DNA of 64,000 nt from Eopsaltria australis. Its lineage: Eukaryota > Chordata > Aves > Passeriformes > Petroicidae. Made by a program: the position numbers and the translations under genes. Under the pieces are notes generated by a model. It was not told where the DNA came from. It saw only the letters and a program-made list of their open reading frames with translations, and did no database searches. Of the stretch, positions 48,801 to 62,085 are shown piece by piece; the stretch's first letter is position 1, and each line of letters opens with the position of its first letter. The DNA is taken from contig JAVTVJ010011652.1 of NCBI GenBank assembly GCA_034509425.1, positions 3,321,001 to 3,385,000 of the forward strand. The letters are read 5' to 3'.

Positions 48801-49866
48801 ACAGCTTCTGGAGTTTGCTGGGTCTGAGTCACATGTGGTGTGGAAGGAGGCACAAAGCCCACCAGCAGCGGGTGGGGAAGGGTGGGGAGAACATCCAGTC
48901 CCTTCTCAAATTCTCCTCCTTTCTTTTCCATGAAGAAAACCCTAAGATAATCATTTCCCTGGCAAAACTGACTCCACCTCACCTCATATCCCTCACACAG
49001 GTTGTGCTCCAAAAGGGGTGATGAGGCAGAACAGCAGGCCAGCCCAGGCTGCTCATCATCTGCATGGGGTACTTGGATAAATGGATCAAACTTAAACATG
49101 TGCCTGGCTCATTTATGTGGCTGGGTGGAAACACCGCAGGAAAAATAGCTAACCAATGGGTCCCCAAAGAAAATGGTTAAAATAGATCAGACACACTTTT
49201 CCTCATCATTTCAAACTTGAGATAACTTTGCCAAGCTGCAGCAAGAACTTCAGTTCTCAGGTAGGTTGTGGGTGATAACTGGCTAAGATGCTCAACTTGC
49301 AGGACTAAGCTTACTTGTTCCAGGTGGCATAAATCCCTACTAAAAGCCCACTGCTGTCAGCATCTTCCCAAAGGGCTGAACTGGATACTCTTAGTGCCTC
49401 AGCCTGGAACAATCATGAAAATGCTTCACTGTGGGGACTTTCTCTGTACAGTAATTCAACCATTAGAATAAATAAAACCTTTTCCTCTGCTTCTTGACAA
49501 AAAGGCTTGACTGGGAAAAAGGTTCTTTTCTTTCATAGCCCTTACCAATGAGTATTTTTAGGTTCACTTGAGGGGATTGAGTGCCAGCTGGTCCCACCCA
49601 GTATAACCAGGGAACCTTGTTTTCTGGTGTGTCTAGTCATATACACCGAGGTGACACTACACAGCTTTTTTTTCAGCATAGCATTATGTTTATGCAAATG
49701 TCTATATTTAAAATAAAGTAAATATTGAAGCCCACAAAGGCAGAACCTGACACGTCCCCTACTCCTCTGCTTGTCCTCCTCCTGTACCTCCTTGCTGCCC
49801 ATAAACCCAAAGTGGGTTCTGCTAAACAGAAGAAATGAACTACTGGAATCAGGCCACACACGTTCT
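39861..49866. other. Intergenic, no gene seen
   Basis: About 10 kb shows no supported gene. Frames of up to 155 codons (40575-41042, minus) occur, but opposing and overlapping frames exist at the same places and none resembles a known protein. The part at 42600-43340 is purine-rich on the plus strand. A repeat-poor AT-rich section at 43980-44120 might be conserved. Confidence 0.5.
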
Positions 49867-49937
49867 TCATGGTTGGACTCAATGATCCTAAAGGTCTTTT
49901 CCAACCTAAATGGTTCCATGATTCTGTGATTCATAGA
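49867..49937 (+). mobile_element. CR1 LINE 3' terminus, plus orientation
   Basis: The text GGTTGGACTCAATGATCCTA followed by AAGGTCTTTTCCAACCTAAA and ATGATTCTGTGATTCATAG is the terminal part of an avian CR1 in forward orientation, ending in ATTCTATG-like repeats. It is a very short, 5'-truncated insertion of about 70 bp. Confidence 0.92.
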
Positions 49938-52900
49938 CCACTTGCCTGCAGCACAAGGTAGCACCAGCTGCCTGGTGTCCAGGACAGAGGAACTCCAGGG
50001 CACAGGAATCTTGAGCTCCTTTCGCCCTTGGTGGGGTTTCCAGATGAAGCACAGACATACAAACCAGGCTTACCCTCTTAGTTTTTACCCAGATGTGCTC
50101 TGGCAGAGGCTGCTTGCTCCTCTGGAATGTCCAAGGGCCGTCTGCCACTCGCAGGCTTTGGAAAAACTGTTGTGTGCCGTAGCTGCTCCCCAGGAGACCG
50201 GGAGCATGGCCAGGAATAAAAGGAATCTCCTGCAAGAATCCAGGAGCCTGCCTATACCTGAAACCTCAGGAAGACTCAGGAAAAAGTCCCTGGTGCTGCT
50301 GCCAAAGTTAAACGAGGCAAGCAAAGGACTGACTATTCAGTGTTGGGATTCATGGGGAGTTTCCCTTGTGTCTTCTTCTTCTGCACCCACTCTGTGCCCC
50401 AGACCTCCATGATACCATTTGGTCACTGAAGCCAACTCTGGCAATCAGACATTGGGAGTAATAAATCTGTCATCATCCTTCTCATCTCTCTTCTACAGGC
50501 AAGAATTCAGTGACAGACATGTTAGAAATGAGGAGTATATCCTAATTTAGGGGTTAAACACTGCTTTTCCTTGCATTCAGGAATTTGTGCTATTTTTCTA
50601 TTCTATTTTTGTCATCACAACTATAGTGATCTGTAAAGCAAGAGCAAAATTATTCTTTTCCCTTCTGTAAGGGAATTATTTGTATTTTCTGCCAGACACT
50701 GCCTCCTTTTGAGGTATGCACTGAAAACAGTTATACAAAATGCTAGGGAAAACTGCTCACATTTTTTTCTGCAGTCATCTCTTTCCTGAGATACACGAAA
50801 TCAGTGAAAATCTATGTGTTCTCCCTGCCCTACATTTTCTGTGCAATTTCTGAAACTTTTACTGCCTGCTAAGAGAATCACAGCGCAGGAGGAAAGCACA
50901 TCATCCTGGGAAGACCAGTACTGCCAGCAGGGCTGGCAGCAGAGCTGCGGAGCCATCCGAGTAGGTCACCCCCTGGAGCGAGAGCCGTGAGCTCCTCCAG
51001 CCTCTGGGGCTGCCCAGGAATGGAGCTGGCACACTCCCTCCTCTCAAGCAGACCATGGCAGCAATTAATTGCATAGTAATGCAAGGATGCAATTAGAGCC
51101 TGGCCAAACACAACCTACCCCCTCTTGGGGCCTCCAAATTTGGAACATTTTCATTCAGCAGCTCACCCAGACACGCTGGTAAGAGTTGATCTTGAAGGAG
51201 TATCTGACACCCTTGTCAGCACCACCCTGCTGCCATCCTCTTCCTCAGTGGGTGAGGGGAGTTGGGTGCTGATGCTCTGAGCAGGCACTTGGATATCTTC
51301 CCACTTTGTTTTGCCAATGTGCTTGCTCGGGGTTGTTTTCCTGACAACCCAGCAATTTTGATCTTTCTTCCAGGAGGCCTTTTAGTCAGTGTAACTCCCT
51401 GAGTTTATCCTTCAACATGCCATATTTCAATTATGCCACTTATAAAGAGTGCAAACTACTTACATATAATTTGTTTGTTTGTTCTGCCTGTGCTGTCTCC
51501 TTGTTTTTGTCCTCAATCAGTGAACTACCCAGACCAGGGCAGTCGTCTGTGGTTGTTTGGAAATAAGCCGAGCACATAAAGTCTTATGATTCTGGGTCCA
51601 TCATCTCCCCCTTCCCCCCACCTCACCACAAATGGACTCTATTACTAATCATAACTCACAGCCAACATCTCTTTGGTTTTAGAGAGGAAGAGATTTTCAG
51701 CCTCGGGCAAAAGACATCCAGTCTGATCATGAGAGATGCTGAAAGCTACGGGGGTTGCTGGCTCATAGTATCACTGAGGATATAGTCCTTGGGGAACAAC
51801 TTCCCTGCTCATCTAAGTTTTCTTTCATCCGAAATTCAGGCCTGCCCTGTCCCAGTTAGCTGAGTAAAATCTTTACAAGAAAAGAATGGATTTGGGTGCC
51901 TCTGGTGGTTTATTTTTGGGTGTTGAGCACAGTGGAGGGACCTGCTTTGCAGAGAAGGATGAGCAACTTACTTTTTGAAAAAGAAATGTCCTTACACATG
52001 CCAAGCAGAGCACCCTGAAGTGCAGAAATCTGAAATGTCAGGGCACTTCTGAAAATGGCCATAAAACTGCTCAGAATGAAAAAGAATGTGAAATTTTTTA
52101 ACTTCTCATCAGACATAGAATTAGGTTTCACCTTCTATGCTATAAAAACCCTTTTATTTTCATGTCTTGTAGCATTTAAAAATATTGAAGAAAGACAATA
52201 AACATTAGAAAGCAAAGTTTTACTTTGGCTGAGGAAGAGGTCTGTTACCTGTACTCTGCTACCCTGTCCACTTCTTCCCTTTAAAGCTAGTGGAGGAAGC
52301 TTTCCCAGCACACCAAATCCATGTGTTTGTGTACTGTTTGCACCTATATTTATATTCTCTTAATTACTTTGTATCCCATACAGTTTTAGAAATTTCTCTT
52401 TTAGTAACAAAGGTTTCCAGCTCACTTTTGTCTTTCTTTTAAAAATAAACAACTTAAAAGAAGGCAAGATCAGAGGATTAAGTAAATTAATGAGAAAGAT
52501 ACTTAAAAGGCTTTCAAAGTCTCCTTTTTGCAACACTGGTATGTAGATTTCTTAAATAAGTAATCCTGAGTTCGCAACTCAAATTAGCACCACCATACAC
52601 GTTTGGGGGGTCTGGCTCAGGAGGTATAAAATTTGAACCCACCTCTGTAAAACAGACAAACCATGTTTGGTTTCATTTCCTTTTTTCCCCTTTCACTGCA
52701 TTTCCCCCTCAGTAGCTGGTGAAGGCATTTCAGTGTGGCAGGTGTGCTTTGGGTTGTTCAGAGTGGGAAGTTGTGCATCTTTATGCACGAGGTGTAGGCA
52801 GCACAGGCCAACATCCCGCTCAGCTGTCGGGAAAGGTGGGAAGAGCTGGGTCTCTGCAGCAGCTGGCAGGCGCCCAAGTGTTGCTCTGCAGGCTCTGAGG

Positions 52901-54179
52901 GATGGGGAGATGGGGAGGGGATGCTCGAGCTAGAAAGAAGCAGAAAACACAGATAGACACAACTGAGGCCAAGCTTTGAAAGACAAACTGTAAAGGCTAC
53001 AGACGGATGTCTTAGCCAGGAGGCACGGAAAAGTATGAAAGGAAGAAGCAATTAGGAGTATTTGTCATAAGAAGCATTAGGGAAGTGAACAATTTTGACA
53101 ACTTAACCTGTGGCATGTAGGCAACTTGCAGCTTGCTGTCACTGGGGCTGAGGTGCAAGAGCCACCATTTTACACAAACCCCAACTTTTTCCTAGTTCAG
53201 TCAAGGGCCTGTTTAAGTTACTGGGGAACACAGAACCTCTGCACTCTGCAGTGCAGCACCTCCTCTCCTTCACGCTCACTTTCTGTTGGGTAAGAATACT
53301 CAGGTTCTCACCTCGAGGAGGAGAGACAGAGCACAAAGCACAAGCCCTCCAGCAGCATCCAGTGAGCACTGCCCTCCACAGCCACAAGGAAGCAGTGGGA
53401 CTGAGGATTCTGCATTGCAATTTGACCTCAGACACAGATAAATCTAAATACATACATAAATATAAAAATATAAATATTGTTCTCCTCTCAACAAATAAGT
53501 CAAACTCTAAGGCTGGATGAGAGGTAGGAGCATGCAATGTTCTTTCCCCTGGTTAGCAAAGGAACCTGTGCCTCTCTTCAGTGGCATCCAGACCTCCTCC
53601 ACTTCCCCCTGCAGATTAACCCTGCTGGTCATCCGTGTCCTCCTGGGCAGGAGACTGGCAGGGCATGTCCCCTGTCTAACTTTGGGAATCTTGCCCATGT
53701 ATCTTGCTGCCTTGAGAAGACACCTGAGCTCAGTAACCTTCTAGCTGCATTTCTGTCCAGGGATAAGGACTAAAGTCATATGGGACAAGTCTGGGCTGGG
53801 TGATGAGGCCCAGTGTCCCTTTGTGTCCATTAGCAGAGTTGTGCAGGCTCCCACCATTTCCTCTGATTTTGGCTGTGTGAATCCTGGACTCCCGAAAAAT
53901 CAGTGCAAAAAGACCTGATTCCTCAAGTTTGTGTCTTAAAGAAGTTTGGAGTAACTCCCCTGTTTGGGCCTATGGAAACCCCTAAGGCCACAGGAGATGT
54001 TCCCATCCCCAAAGCTCTCAGGACAAGGAGGCCCAGCAACTGGAGAAAACAATTTAAACAACATCTTTAGTAGCATTTAGAAATTTAATTATCTAAGATT
54101 TGTTAGAAGGGTTTAGTCTTGGTTAAAAAAAATCCGAAAAATATTGTTGAAAAGGTGTAAAATAAGAAGAATAGTGAAA

Positions 54180-54210
54180 TGTGTGTGTGCGTGTGTGGGT
54201 ATGTGTGTAT
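54180..54210. repeat. GT-rich microsatellite
   Basis: An interrupted (GT)n run is visible, with GC and GGTA interruptions. Confidence 0.85.
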
Positions 54211-54789
54211 AAGCATGCTAGAGAATTCTTTTATCTCATTGAAAGACATTTGATACTTATTAAAAGATTATTGCTTTAAGGCATATTTTGATTTTCTGCC
54301 TAAGACTGTGGAGAGTCTTGCTACTGAGATAATAACAAAGAAACCTTAAACATGAAAAAAAATACCCACATGAAAGATAATATGTTCCTTATTAGTAGTG
54401 GTATCATTTTCGGTGGGATTGCTTGTCTCCAAATATAACAGAAGTTTAAAAGTAAAAGCCCATTTCCAGTAAAAAGAGACACCACACAGTAGTTTTGAAT
54501 ATTTTTTTTTTTTTGTATTCAAAACTGCTGGTGTGTGATACTTCATTAAGCAGTTATCATTTACAGTTTCAAGATCTGTGCTAAGGAGAATACAATCAAC
54601 TGTGTTGCGTGTATCAAGACAGAGAGAGTTAGACAAATCTATTAGACATGCCCCAACAATGCTTTTAAAACTACACTTTTTTTCTGCTCCTAGATGAAAG
54701 CATTTTGGGGAGTCTAAAAGTAATCATGTGCAATTTTAGAATGATTGAAACCTTTCAGAAACTTGACTATGTATTTGATGTATTTTTAC

Positions 54790-54803
54790 ATATATATATA
54801 TAT
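54790..54803. repeat. TA dinucleotide run
   Basis: A short (TA)7 run is flanked by TTTT tracts. Confidence 0.85.
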
Positions 54804-57800
54804 TTTTAAATGTGTGTTTTTACTTTGGTGTTTCTAGTCTCTCTTTACAGCACCTTTCTGCCCTCAGATCCTGCAGAAAGCTGGAGAGTGAGCCCAGTGT
54901 GGTAGAAAAATATTTCAGTCAATGAGATGACACAGCTGCAAATATAAGCTCCTTTTAGATGCAAAAGTGTTAGTTTAGAAGAGTAATTTAATATTTATTG
55001 AAGTTAATTAAAGTCCATTTGGAATAATCTAGGTGCAGAATATGATAACCTTCTTCATGGGAAGGGAAAACAATTATGGCACATAAAACTAAATAAACAG
55101 CATGGAAGCAAAACACCATCCCAAATTTACAGACCCTTCCTAACTTACAATGTACTGAAGTTTAAATACCACATTAATAACCTCCTGAGCAGGGAGACAT
55201 TTGAAATACATGCCTGATTAGTGAAATGGCACATCAAATTCATTTTTCTATGAAGATGTGCAAATATTTTATTTACTCAGGAGCATTTACAAATTAAGAT
55301 TTAGACAGATATTTTCTGTGTTGTGACCTACTCTTATTTCAACAACATCCATCATTAGAATAACTGTGCTGCCTGTATGAACATGTATATACTCATTTGT
55401 ATGAACATCGAGGAGCGTATTATGTGGAACACATTTAGAAGAAGAAAAATACATAAATAAATAAATATGTGATTTTTTTTTTCTCACAGAACAGAAAGGT
55501 TAAGGGATCACTGAGTGAGGCAAGAAGTGCTTTGGCATTAGAGGAAAACTGCAGATCAAGAGAATATTATTTTTAACAGCAAAATAAAATCTCTTTACAT
55601 TCAGTACTTCCTTTGTTTCATTCAGGACAGTTGAATGGGAATTTCTAGTAGAATTAGAAAAGGGACACAGCCCCAGGAATGTAGCAACCCAAACCCCATT
55701 AAACATGCATGGGGAAGATTTCCAGCCTGCTGTGCAGGGAGTTACATGCCCAGGCTCTGTTAACAACAGTAATTGTGCATATAATTTCCTGTGCATTGCT
55801 CTGAAAATTCACCCTACAGACTTTAGCTCTATGTCAAGTAACTCAGCAGCCATTTATTATAGTCTGAGGGTGGAAACCAGAACTTTGAAACTGAAGAATG
55901 GCAGCGGTTGCCTTTGCTCCCCTCCCTTTCCCACAATTTTTCCAGTCTCCATCCCCAAAGGAAGGGCCAAGGATCAGGTCCTCAGACAAAGCAGGAGTCT
56001 GCTCATCCCCAAAGGATGCAGTGTGTCCCGTGTGGTGATGGCTCCCTGTCCCTGCTCTGGGCTCTGCTGGTCTCATGATGCTCCTTGTTGGGGTCAGCAG
56101 ATGTTTGATTGTGTGCAGATCTCTTTGGACCCTTTTTCACCTCTGGAAACCTTGCAGAGGCCTGGGCCTGGAGGGATGGTGGGTGTGGGTGGCCCAAGGA
56201 GGAAAGGCATGGCTGCAGTGTGGTGCAGAGTTAATACCATCAGGGGCCCAGAAAGTGGGAGAAGTGGCAGCTTCCACAGGACAGGGACAAATAAACTCAC
56301 CCAAAGTGAGGGACTGAAGGTGCTTCAATAGCTTCAATAGGGTTTCAGTCAGGCTATTAAATCACGAGTGGCTGACCCCAAAGAAGGGGCTGGTGCTGAG
56401 GTGCTCACAGGGTTTCTGGATAGGGGAATTGCTAAAAAAAATTTCCAGGACAAAAGGTACAAGTGAAGCTCTGAGAGGAAAAGTTTGCAATAGGAAACCC
56501 AGCTGACAGTGCCCTGATTCTAAGCACTACCGTGAGACATGCCAAGCACCCACAGCTGCCCTGAAAGCTGAGAGTTTTATGGGAGCAGACCAAAGAACAA
56601 CTGAAATAAAAACTTTCTGTCCTGGAAAAGCAGCAAAATGCCAAGCTGCCTTCCCTGGCAGAGAAGCAATTAAAAGTTTGGCTCTATCTGCTCGCAGAAG
56701 AGTGAAAGCAGAAAGTAAAATGGAAGCTACATCTGAGGACACTGCAGAATCAGGGCAAGCCATGAAGGTAATTTGCTGTAGGAGACCACTGGGCTCCAGA
56801 AGATCTTACAGTGAATTATGTTGAATAAGATCAGCCCCCATCTGGTCCTCTGCACTTGGAAACTAATTAAAAAAGTATACAAACTTATCATCCACAGAAG
56901 TATGGACACACTCAAGCATCCCGACTGTGAAACAAGAATCCCACCTTCTCTACCACACTCCTCACCAAACTACCCCCTCAGTCCTCAGCACCAGGAGGAA
57001 AGGACAAGAGGAAAAAGCAGAACAAAACCAAGATGTTCTTGGCACAGTGTGCCCACAAGGTTAGGCAGTGATGCACTAATGAATAAGGTTCTCCAGGGAA
57101 CAATCCCACATCAGTAGGTGGAACGGCTAATCTAATAGTTTTCTTCCATATCTAAATTCTATAAAGGTGTAACTTGCAGCAGGGAGCATGTGATCACTCT
57201 TTGAATAAGCAGTGGGAGGGGAAAGGATATGTTTAATGGCCAGAATTAGTTTCCTTACACTGGTTTCCTGAGCCATTGTGCAGAATATGCAGCCTAAGAG
57301 TAGTGTGAGACTTTTTTTTTTTGATTTTGAAATGGGTACACATCAAATACACCCATCCCCCAGACACAAGAAAATTCTCACCACATGCTTCTGTCCTCCA
57401 GACTTACACAGCATTTTATTGTATGGAACACATCAAAAGGGTTTGGTTCCCTTGTAAAAGTTTTACAGGAAAATCATTGAAGAGCAGTGTAACTTTTCTT
57501 TTTTTTTTTCAAATTCAAAACTAGAACCAATATTCTGGATTCCCACACTTTGGTGTGGACTCAGAGAAAGCTGTGCTTTTCTGTACTGTAGAGCAGAAAT
57601 ACAGACCCTGTATAATTAGAATTGCAGTCATGGCCTGTGGGATCTAGTGATTTGGACATATTTTATTTAACCAGCTTAGTAAAAGGTAATATTCAGCAGC
57701 TGTGATCTATAGCAGAATTACAATTTTCAGGGTCAAGGAGGGATTTTGATATTAGGAGGTTGGGCAGAATTGCTGTAAAATCTCATGAGCTGTCGTTAAA

Positions 57801-58229
57801 AATAAATGAGAAAATAGGTTATCCAAGAGTCATTGTAAGGGAAAAATCAATAGGCAGTGTCTATTCACTTGGGCTATCAAAATCCTTGAAATTTGAACAA
57901 AAGTTTCACGTTTAGTGTGCTGTAGGTTTTGAAATGTAAGTGGTGAATGCTCTGTGGGTACAAATTCATTGTGCTGTGCATTCAAACAAGGAGAAACCCT
58001 TCTGAAGTTCTGGAGTTCTCTATTAAGACACTACGGTTCCTCCGTCACCAAGTCAGACACGTAAAACAGTTGCCAGCAAAACTTCAGAAGCAATTTTAGC
58101 TAACTGGTGACAAACTCTCTCCTGGAAATGCTGCATTTCTTTATCTCACCTTGCTCCTCTGGGGTTCCCTCCCACGTCTGGCTCCCAGCGGATGCAGGGA
58201 GGGGCTGCAGCCCTGGAGCCCAAACAACT

Positions 58230-59250
58230 TTTCATGAGCGCACGCGCCTGGTGCGGAACCGTGACCAGCAGAGTTTGGGAGTGAGCATTATTGATAATTT
58301 GGAGCAGTACACATAATTGATATGGAAAGGGAGTATCATCCTCATTCAGAAACAATTAAGTTCCCCCTCCAACACAGCAGTTCAAAGAAGACTCAGCCTT
58401 TTAAATATGAATGAGCAGAATTTCAAAATATGCAACTATTAGCTATTACAATGTACACATGGAGTAGGATTTTTTTCATATTCTTGTGGCTACCAAATTT
58501 AAGTGTGACGTGGATGCAGATATGCAGGAGCCCAAGTCGTGCATGGACTCCAATCAATTAGAAGTGGGGAAGGGAAAATGAGAGGTTCACACTGCTCTTG
58601 GATTGTATGATTTTATTTGAGCCACAGCCTGATACAACCCAAAAGTCCAGTTAATTCTTGGTTCAAGACAGACAACTGAGACTTTACAGAACATACAAGA
58701 ATTAGCAGAAAACACTCATTGCAAATGGACATCCAAAAAGAAAACCTTTCCCCAAAGCTCAACAACGCTGAGGAATTCAACAGACTCTTCTGCAGCAGCC
58801 CGATGAAGATTTGTACATTGTTAATTTGATTGCAGGAGGTGCATGTTAAATAGAAAAGAACTGAGTTTGTCACTGTCATCTGAATCCATTCAGTCAGTGC
58901 AACAAAGGTATATTTAACTAAAATATGAAACAGACTTGCTAACACCGCATTATTTTCTCAGGCTTACAAAGTTAAAAAAAAAATTAAACTGAATATAAAT
59001 GACTTTGAGCATTTTTTATGACACCCACAGCCTAAGTGATCCAGATAATGTAATCTAACCATCATTAGAAACCATGAAATTACAATTCCTCCGGGATGGA
59101 TATTTATCTCTCTGTTACATACAGAAAGGCGATTAATTAGTAGCTCTTTCAGTGTTTAACATTACTGTGTACGGAGGCTGATTAAAATCTAACTACAGAA
59201 CAGCTATGATAGCTAACACGTAATCTGGGGAAAGTTTAGCTGGGGCACGA
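58230..59250. promoter_or_regulatory. Candidate conserved non-coding block (homeodomain-rich)
   Basis: The block begins next to a small CpG-containing patch (58180-58265). It continues with AT-rich, repeat-poor sequence carrying ATTATTGATAATTT (58287-58300), several AATTA/TAATTG-type cores, and GATTAATTAG with TTAATTA at 59133-59139. On the minus strand an AATAAA hexamer lies at 58617-58612. The block could be an enhancer or part of a 3'UTR of an upstream minus-strand gene; neither is proven. Confidence 0.3.
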
Positions 59251-61944
59251 AGAAGCACCTTAAAAAGAAAACTTAAAAAAAATGTTCTCTTAGAAGTAGG
59301 TAGCTTCAAAGCCAAAACACAGGCTTCCTTCTAATTTCTATTACACACAGCAATCATGACAATTACTGAGATTTCAAAAACCTCAATATTCAAAACCACT
59401 AAACCCACGTCAAATATTTTTGCAAAGTGGTACAATTCACAGAATACTCTTTTGTTTTTGAGAAAAGTGTACAGAACACAGCCATGAAGGGAATCACACT
59501 GTCTTGAAAGGCTTATTCTGAAATTTAAATGGGAGGGTTTGCCAGGGTGTGTCTGTGTATGTCCTGTATGGACAGCACAGCATGCACACACTGTGTGGGC
59601 TAAATTCATACTTCTGGTGTAATTCCACTGGCTCTTGTGGAATGCACCAAAGATGTGTCAGTGTGTGTGTGCAGACAGTTTCCTCCAGGATCTCACGGGA
59701 GACAAGAGGGCATGGATAATTTCACTTTAGGAGGAATAAACAGAGGCAACTTTAGCAGGTTTGCTTCCCAGAGCATTCCTTTTGTGAATGAAAATACTGG
59801 AGGAATTTAACACAAGGGCAGCTGAAAAATCCCAATTCACTAGTTGTTATTTTGAAAATAATTTCTTATTTTGGCATCACTGTAGCTGTAGCCCACCAGA
59901 GGTTTGGGCTGGTTGAGAAGAGGGAAGAAGCTTTAAGAGGAAATGTGAACAGCTCAGCAAAAACTCTAAGGTAATCCTAGTTATAGTTAATTTTTTGAAA
60001 CTATCAGCTGAGACCACAAGTCAGTACTGGACATGGGTTGTACTTTAGTGAGGACACACAGAAAGAAACTGGAAATACCTTTAAAATGTAGTGTAAAGAA
60101 AGGACACTTTACCACCCCCACAGCCCCCCAGTTCAGGTCCCAAAGAACTGAGCCACTGATTCCTAATCCTTGCCATTGCATCAAGTATTGTGTAGATGCT
60201 GCTCTCTTCTGGCTGCCTACACAAATTTTAATATGCAAAATGTTAATAAAAAGTGAAATAAAAGGCTGAGAACAATCAAAGATGGCCTCAAAGTGCTGAG
60301 GGCAGTGTAGGCACCTCCAAGGCCTTGCTGGGGAGAGGTGACCTATAACCACCCACCTCATGGTTCCGAACCTACACCACATGGGCCACGACCTCCTTCA
60401 AAATTTCCCTCCTCTCTTCCTGAAGACCTCACTCAGGATGACCCACCTTCATGTTTGGAGGCAAGGGGAAGGCACACTCTTATTTTTCAGGAGAAAATGA
60501 AGATGGAGATGGGCAGCACTTTCTACTGTGGGCAAACCACGCAGGGCAAGGGGCACGGCTGTGGTGCCATGGGGGGGTGTGTGTTTGGCCATCTCACACC
60601 TCATGACAACTTGACTATCAACAGCTCAGTTTTGGATTCTTACAAAAAACAAGGACAACTGAAAACCAGTGAGAAAGTTTAAAAAAATAAAGAAAAACAT
60701 CAAAGAACTTCTAAACTCTCAAGTGACTCTTGCATTAGGACAAGGATCTTCGAGCCCACCCAGCACAACCAAACTGCCAAACCAAGAGTATCAGGGGTCA
60801 CACCACTCCTTCAGAGAGAGCAGAGGAGGAACAAGATTCCTTTGAATAGGTTGGAGGTAGGAAATAAGAGGTCACCATGGCATCCCATTGCTCCACTGTG
60901 GGACACGACAGAATAGGACATTACTGGGGTCCAAGATGACCCCAAGATGGTTGACTTTCTACCCTCTAGTTTCACCCTCTAGTCCCGTCAGGCACCCTCT
61001 CTGCAGATTTCCTCAAGCAGATCTACGGGGTCAGTTCTGTGCTTCAGAGGAGGTGCCACACCCTGCTCTGTTCATGTGCCCACGGGGCCATGATGTGCCC
61101 CATCACGTAACCATTGTCTTGCCTGAGAAAGAGCGAGCTGCTCTGAGGACAGGTGACACTGTGGGTAGTGTGAGTTCAGGCTGTCCAAGTCACCAGCCCA
61201 AGCTGCAGGAGAGCTCAGGCACTGCGTGCAAGCTGAAACATCTCATCCTAGAGAAAGAGGAAATAACCAACACACTAATCTTAACTCCACACTAATTCAA
61301 TGTCCTCCTTAAGGGTCTTAAAAGATAAAATTAATCTCCAACTCCAGTGATATCTGGCTATATCCTATGTCCCTGGAGCCCTGCTGACCACAGAGCCAGG
61401 ACACACAGCTGGGGCTGAAGCCTTCTGCAGGTTGGAAGTGCTGTCCCTGTGACAGACCAGCTGCTTTTGGTGGCTGGGGATGTGCCACGTGTGCCATGTG
61501 TTTGTGTGGCACTGGTTTGCTTCTGTGGCGGGAAGGAGAGGAAGTGCAGTCCTCACAGCATCCGTGGGACTCGCAGGGATATCTGTTACAATTCATTAAG
61601 TAGTGCTCTAAGAAGTTACAGTAATAACATTTCAACAGAGTTTCCAGAGGGAGTCTCAGAAACTACAGGAAAAGCTGACAAGTTTCAATCCATTTATCAA
61701 AGCACTCCAAGACAGATGAAACAGCAGAGCTGCTTAGTGAGGAATGTCTCTCTTTCTGGGTGTCCAGAGCATTTCAGTAAATAAAAAGCTCTTTAAAAAT
61801 AAGTCAATACAATGGAATCCCTTTTGCCTTTTGCCAGCGCTTGTATTACACTTACACCAAATGACCCTCCTACCTATAATACTGTAGCATTTACATACAC
61901 ATCAAATGGGTGCTTTTCACTTACATAATACATTTAATCCAGGG
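59251..61944. other. Intergenic, no gene seen
   Basis: No coding exon or transposon is recognised. A short ACCCTCTAGT tandem lies at about 60960-60983. Confidence 0.5.
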
Positions 61945-62085
61945 ATTACAGAGCACATTATATATTAAACATTACACCACCTCGTGAGGTAGGTTAGCAT
62001 TAATGAAATTGTGGTGGGTAAACTGAGGCACAGGCCAGCTTTATTACTTGCCTGTGGTCCACAGGCAATCAGCAGAGAAGTCATT
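61945..62085 (+). mobile_element. MIR-type SINE relic, core and 3' part
   Basis: The order of blocks follows MIR: ACAGAGCACATTATATATTA, then CACCACCTCGTGAGGTAGGTT, then GTAAACTGAGGCACAG, then TTATTACTTGCC with GGTCCACAGG and CAGCAGAG. It corresponds to the consensus part reading CCTCACAACAACCCTATGAG through AAACTGAGGCACAGAG to the ACTTGCCCAAGGTCACACAG region. Its 3' end now carries a perfect inverted repeat, GCCTGTGG-T-CCACAGGC, at 62050-62066. Confidence 0.7.

Larger units (their letters stand above)
49938..58229. other. Intergenic, no gene seen
   Basis: No gene is supported over about 8 kb. The longest frame, 208 codons at 55705-56331 (plus), has no recognisable domain. A (GT)-rich stretch lies at 54180-54210 and a (TA)n run at 54790-54803. 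AT-rich, repeat-poor text at 54960-55270 with TTAATTA cores may be conserved. A 9-bp tandem duplication (CTTCAATAG) lies at about 56324-56341. Confidence 0.5.

Noticed and set aside
55705..56331. 208-codon plus-strand ORF, the longest outside the TCF7L2 island
   Set aside because: No recognisable domain, mixed composition, competing frames on the other strand, and a length that can occur by chance in GC-richer intergenic sequence.
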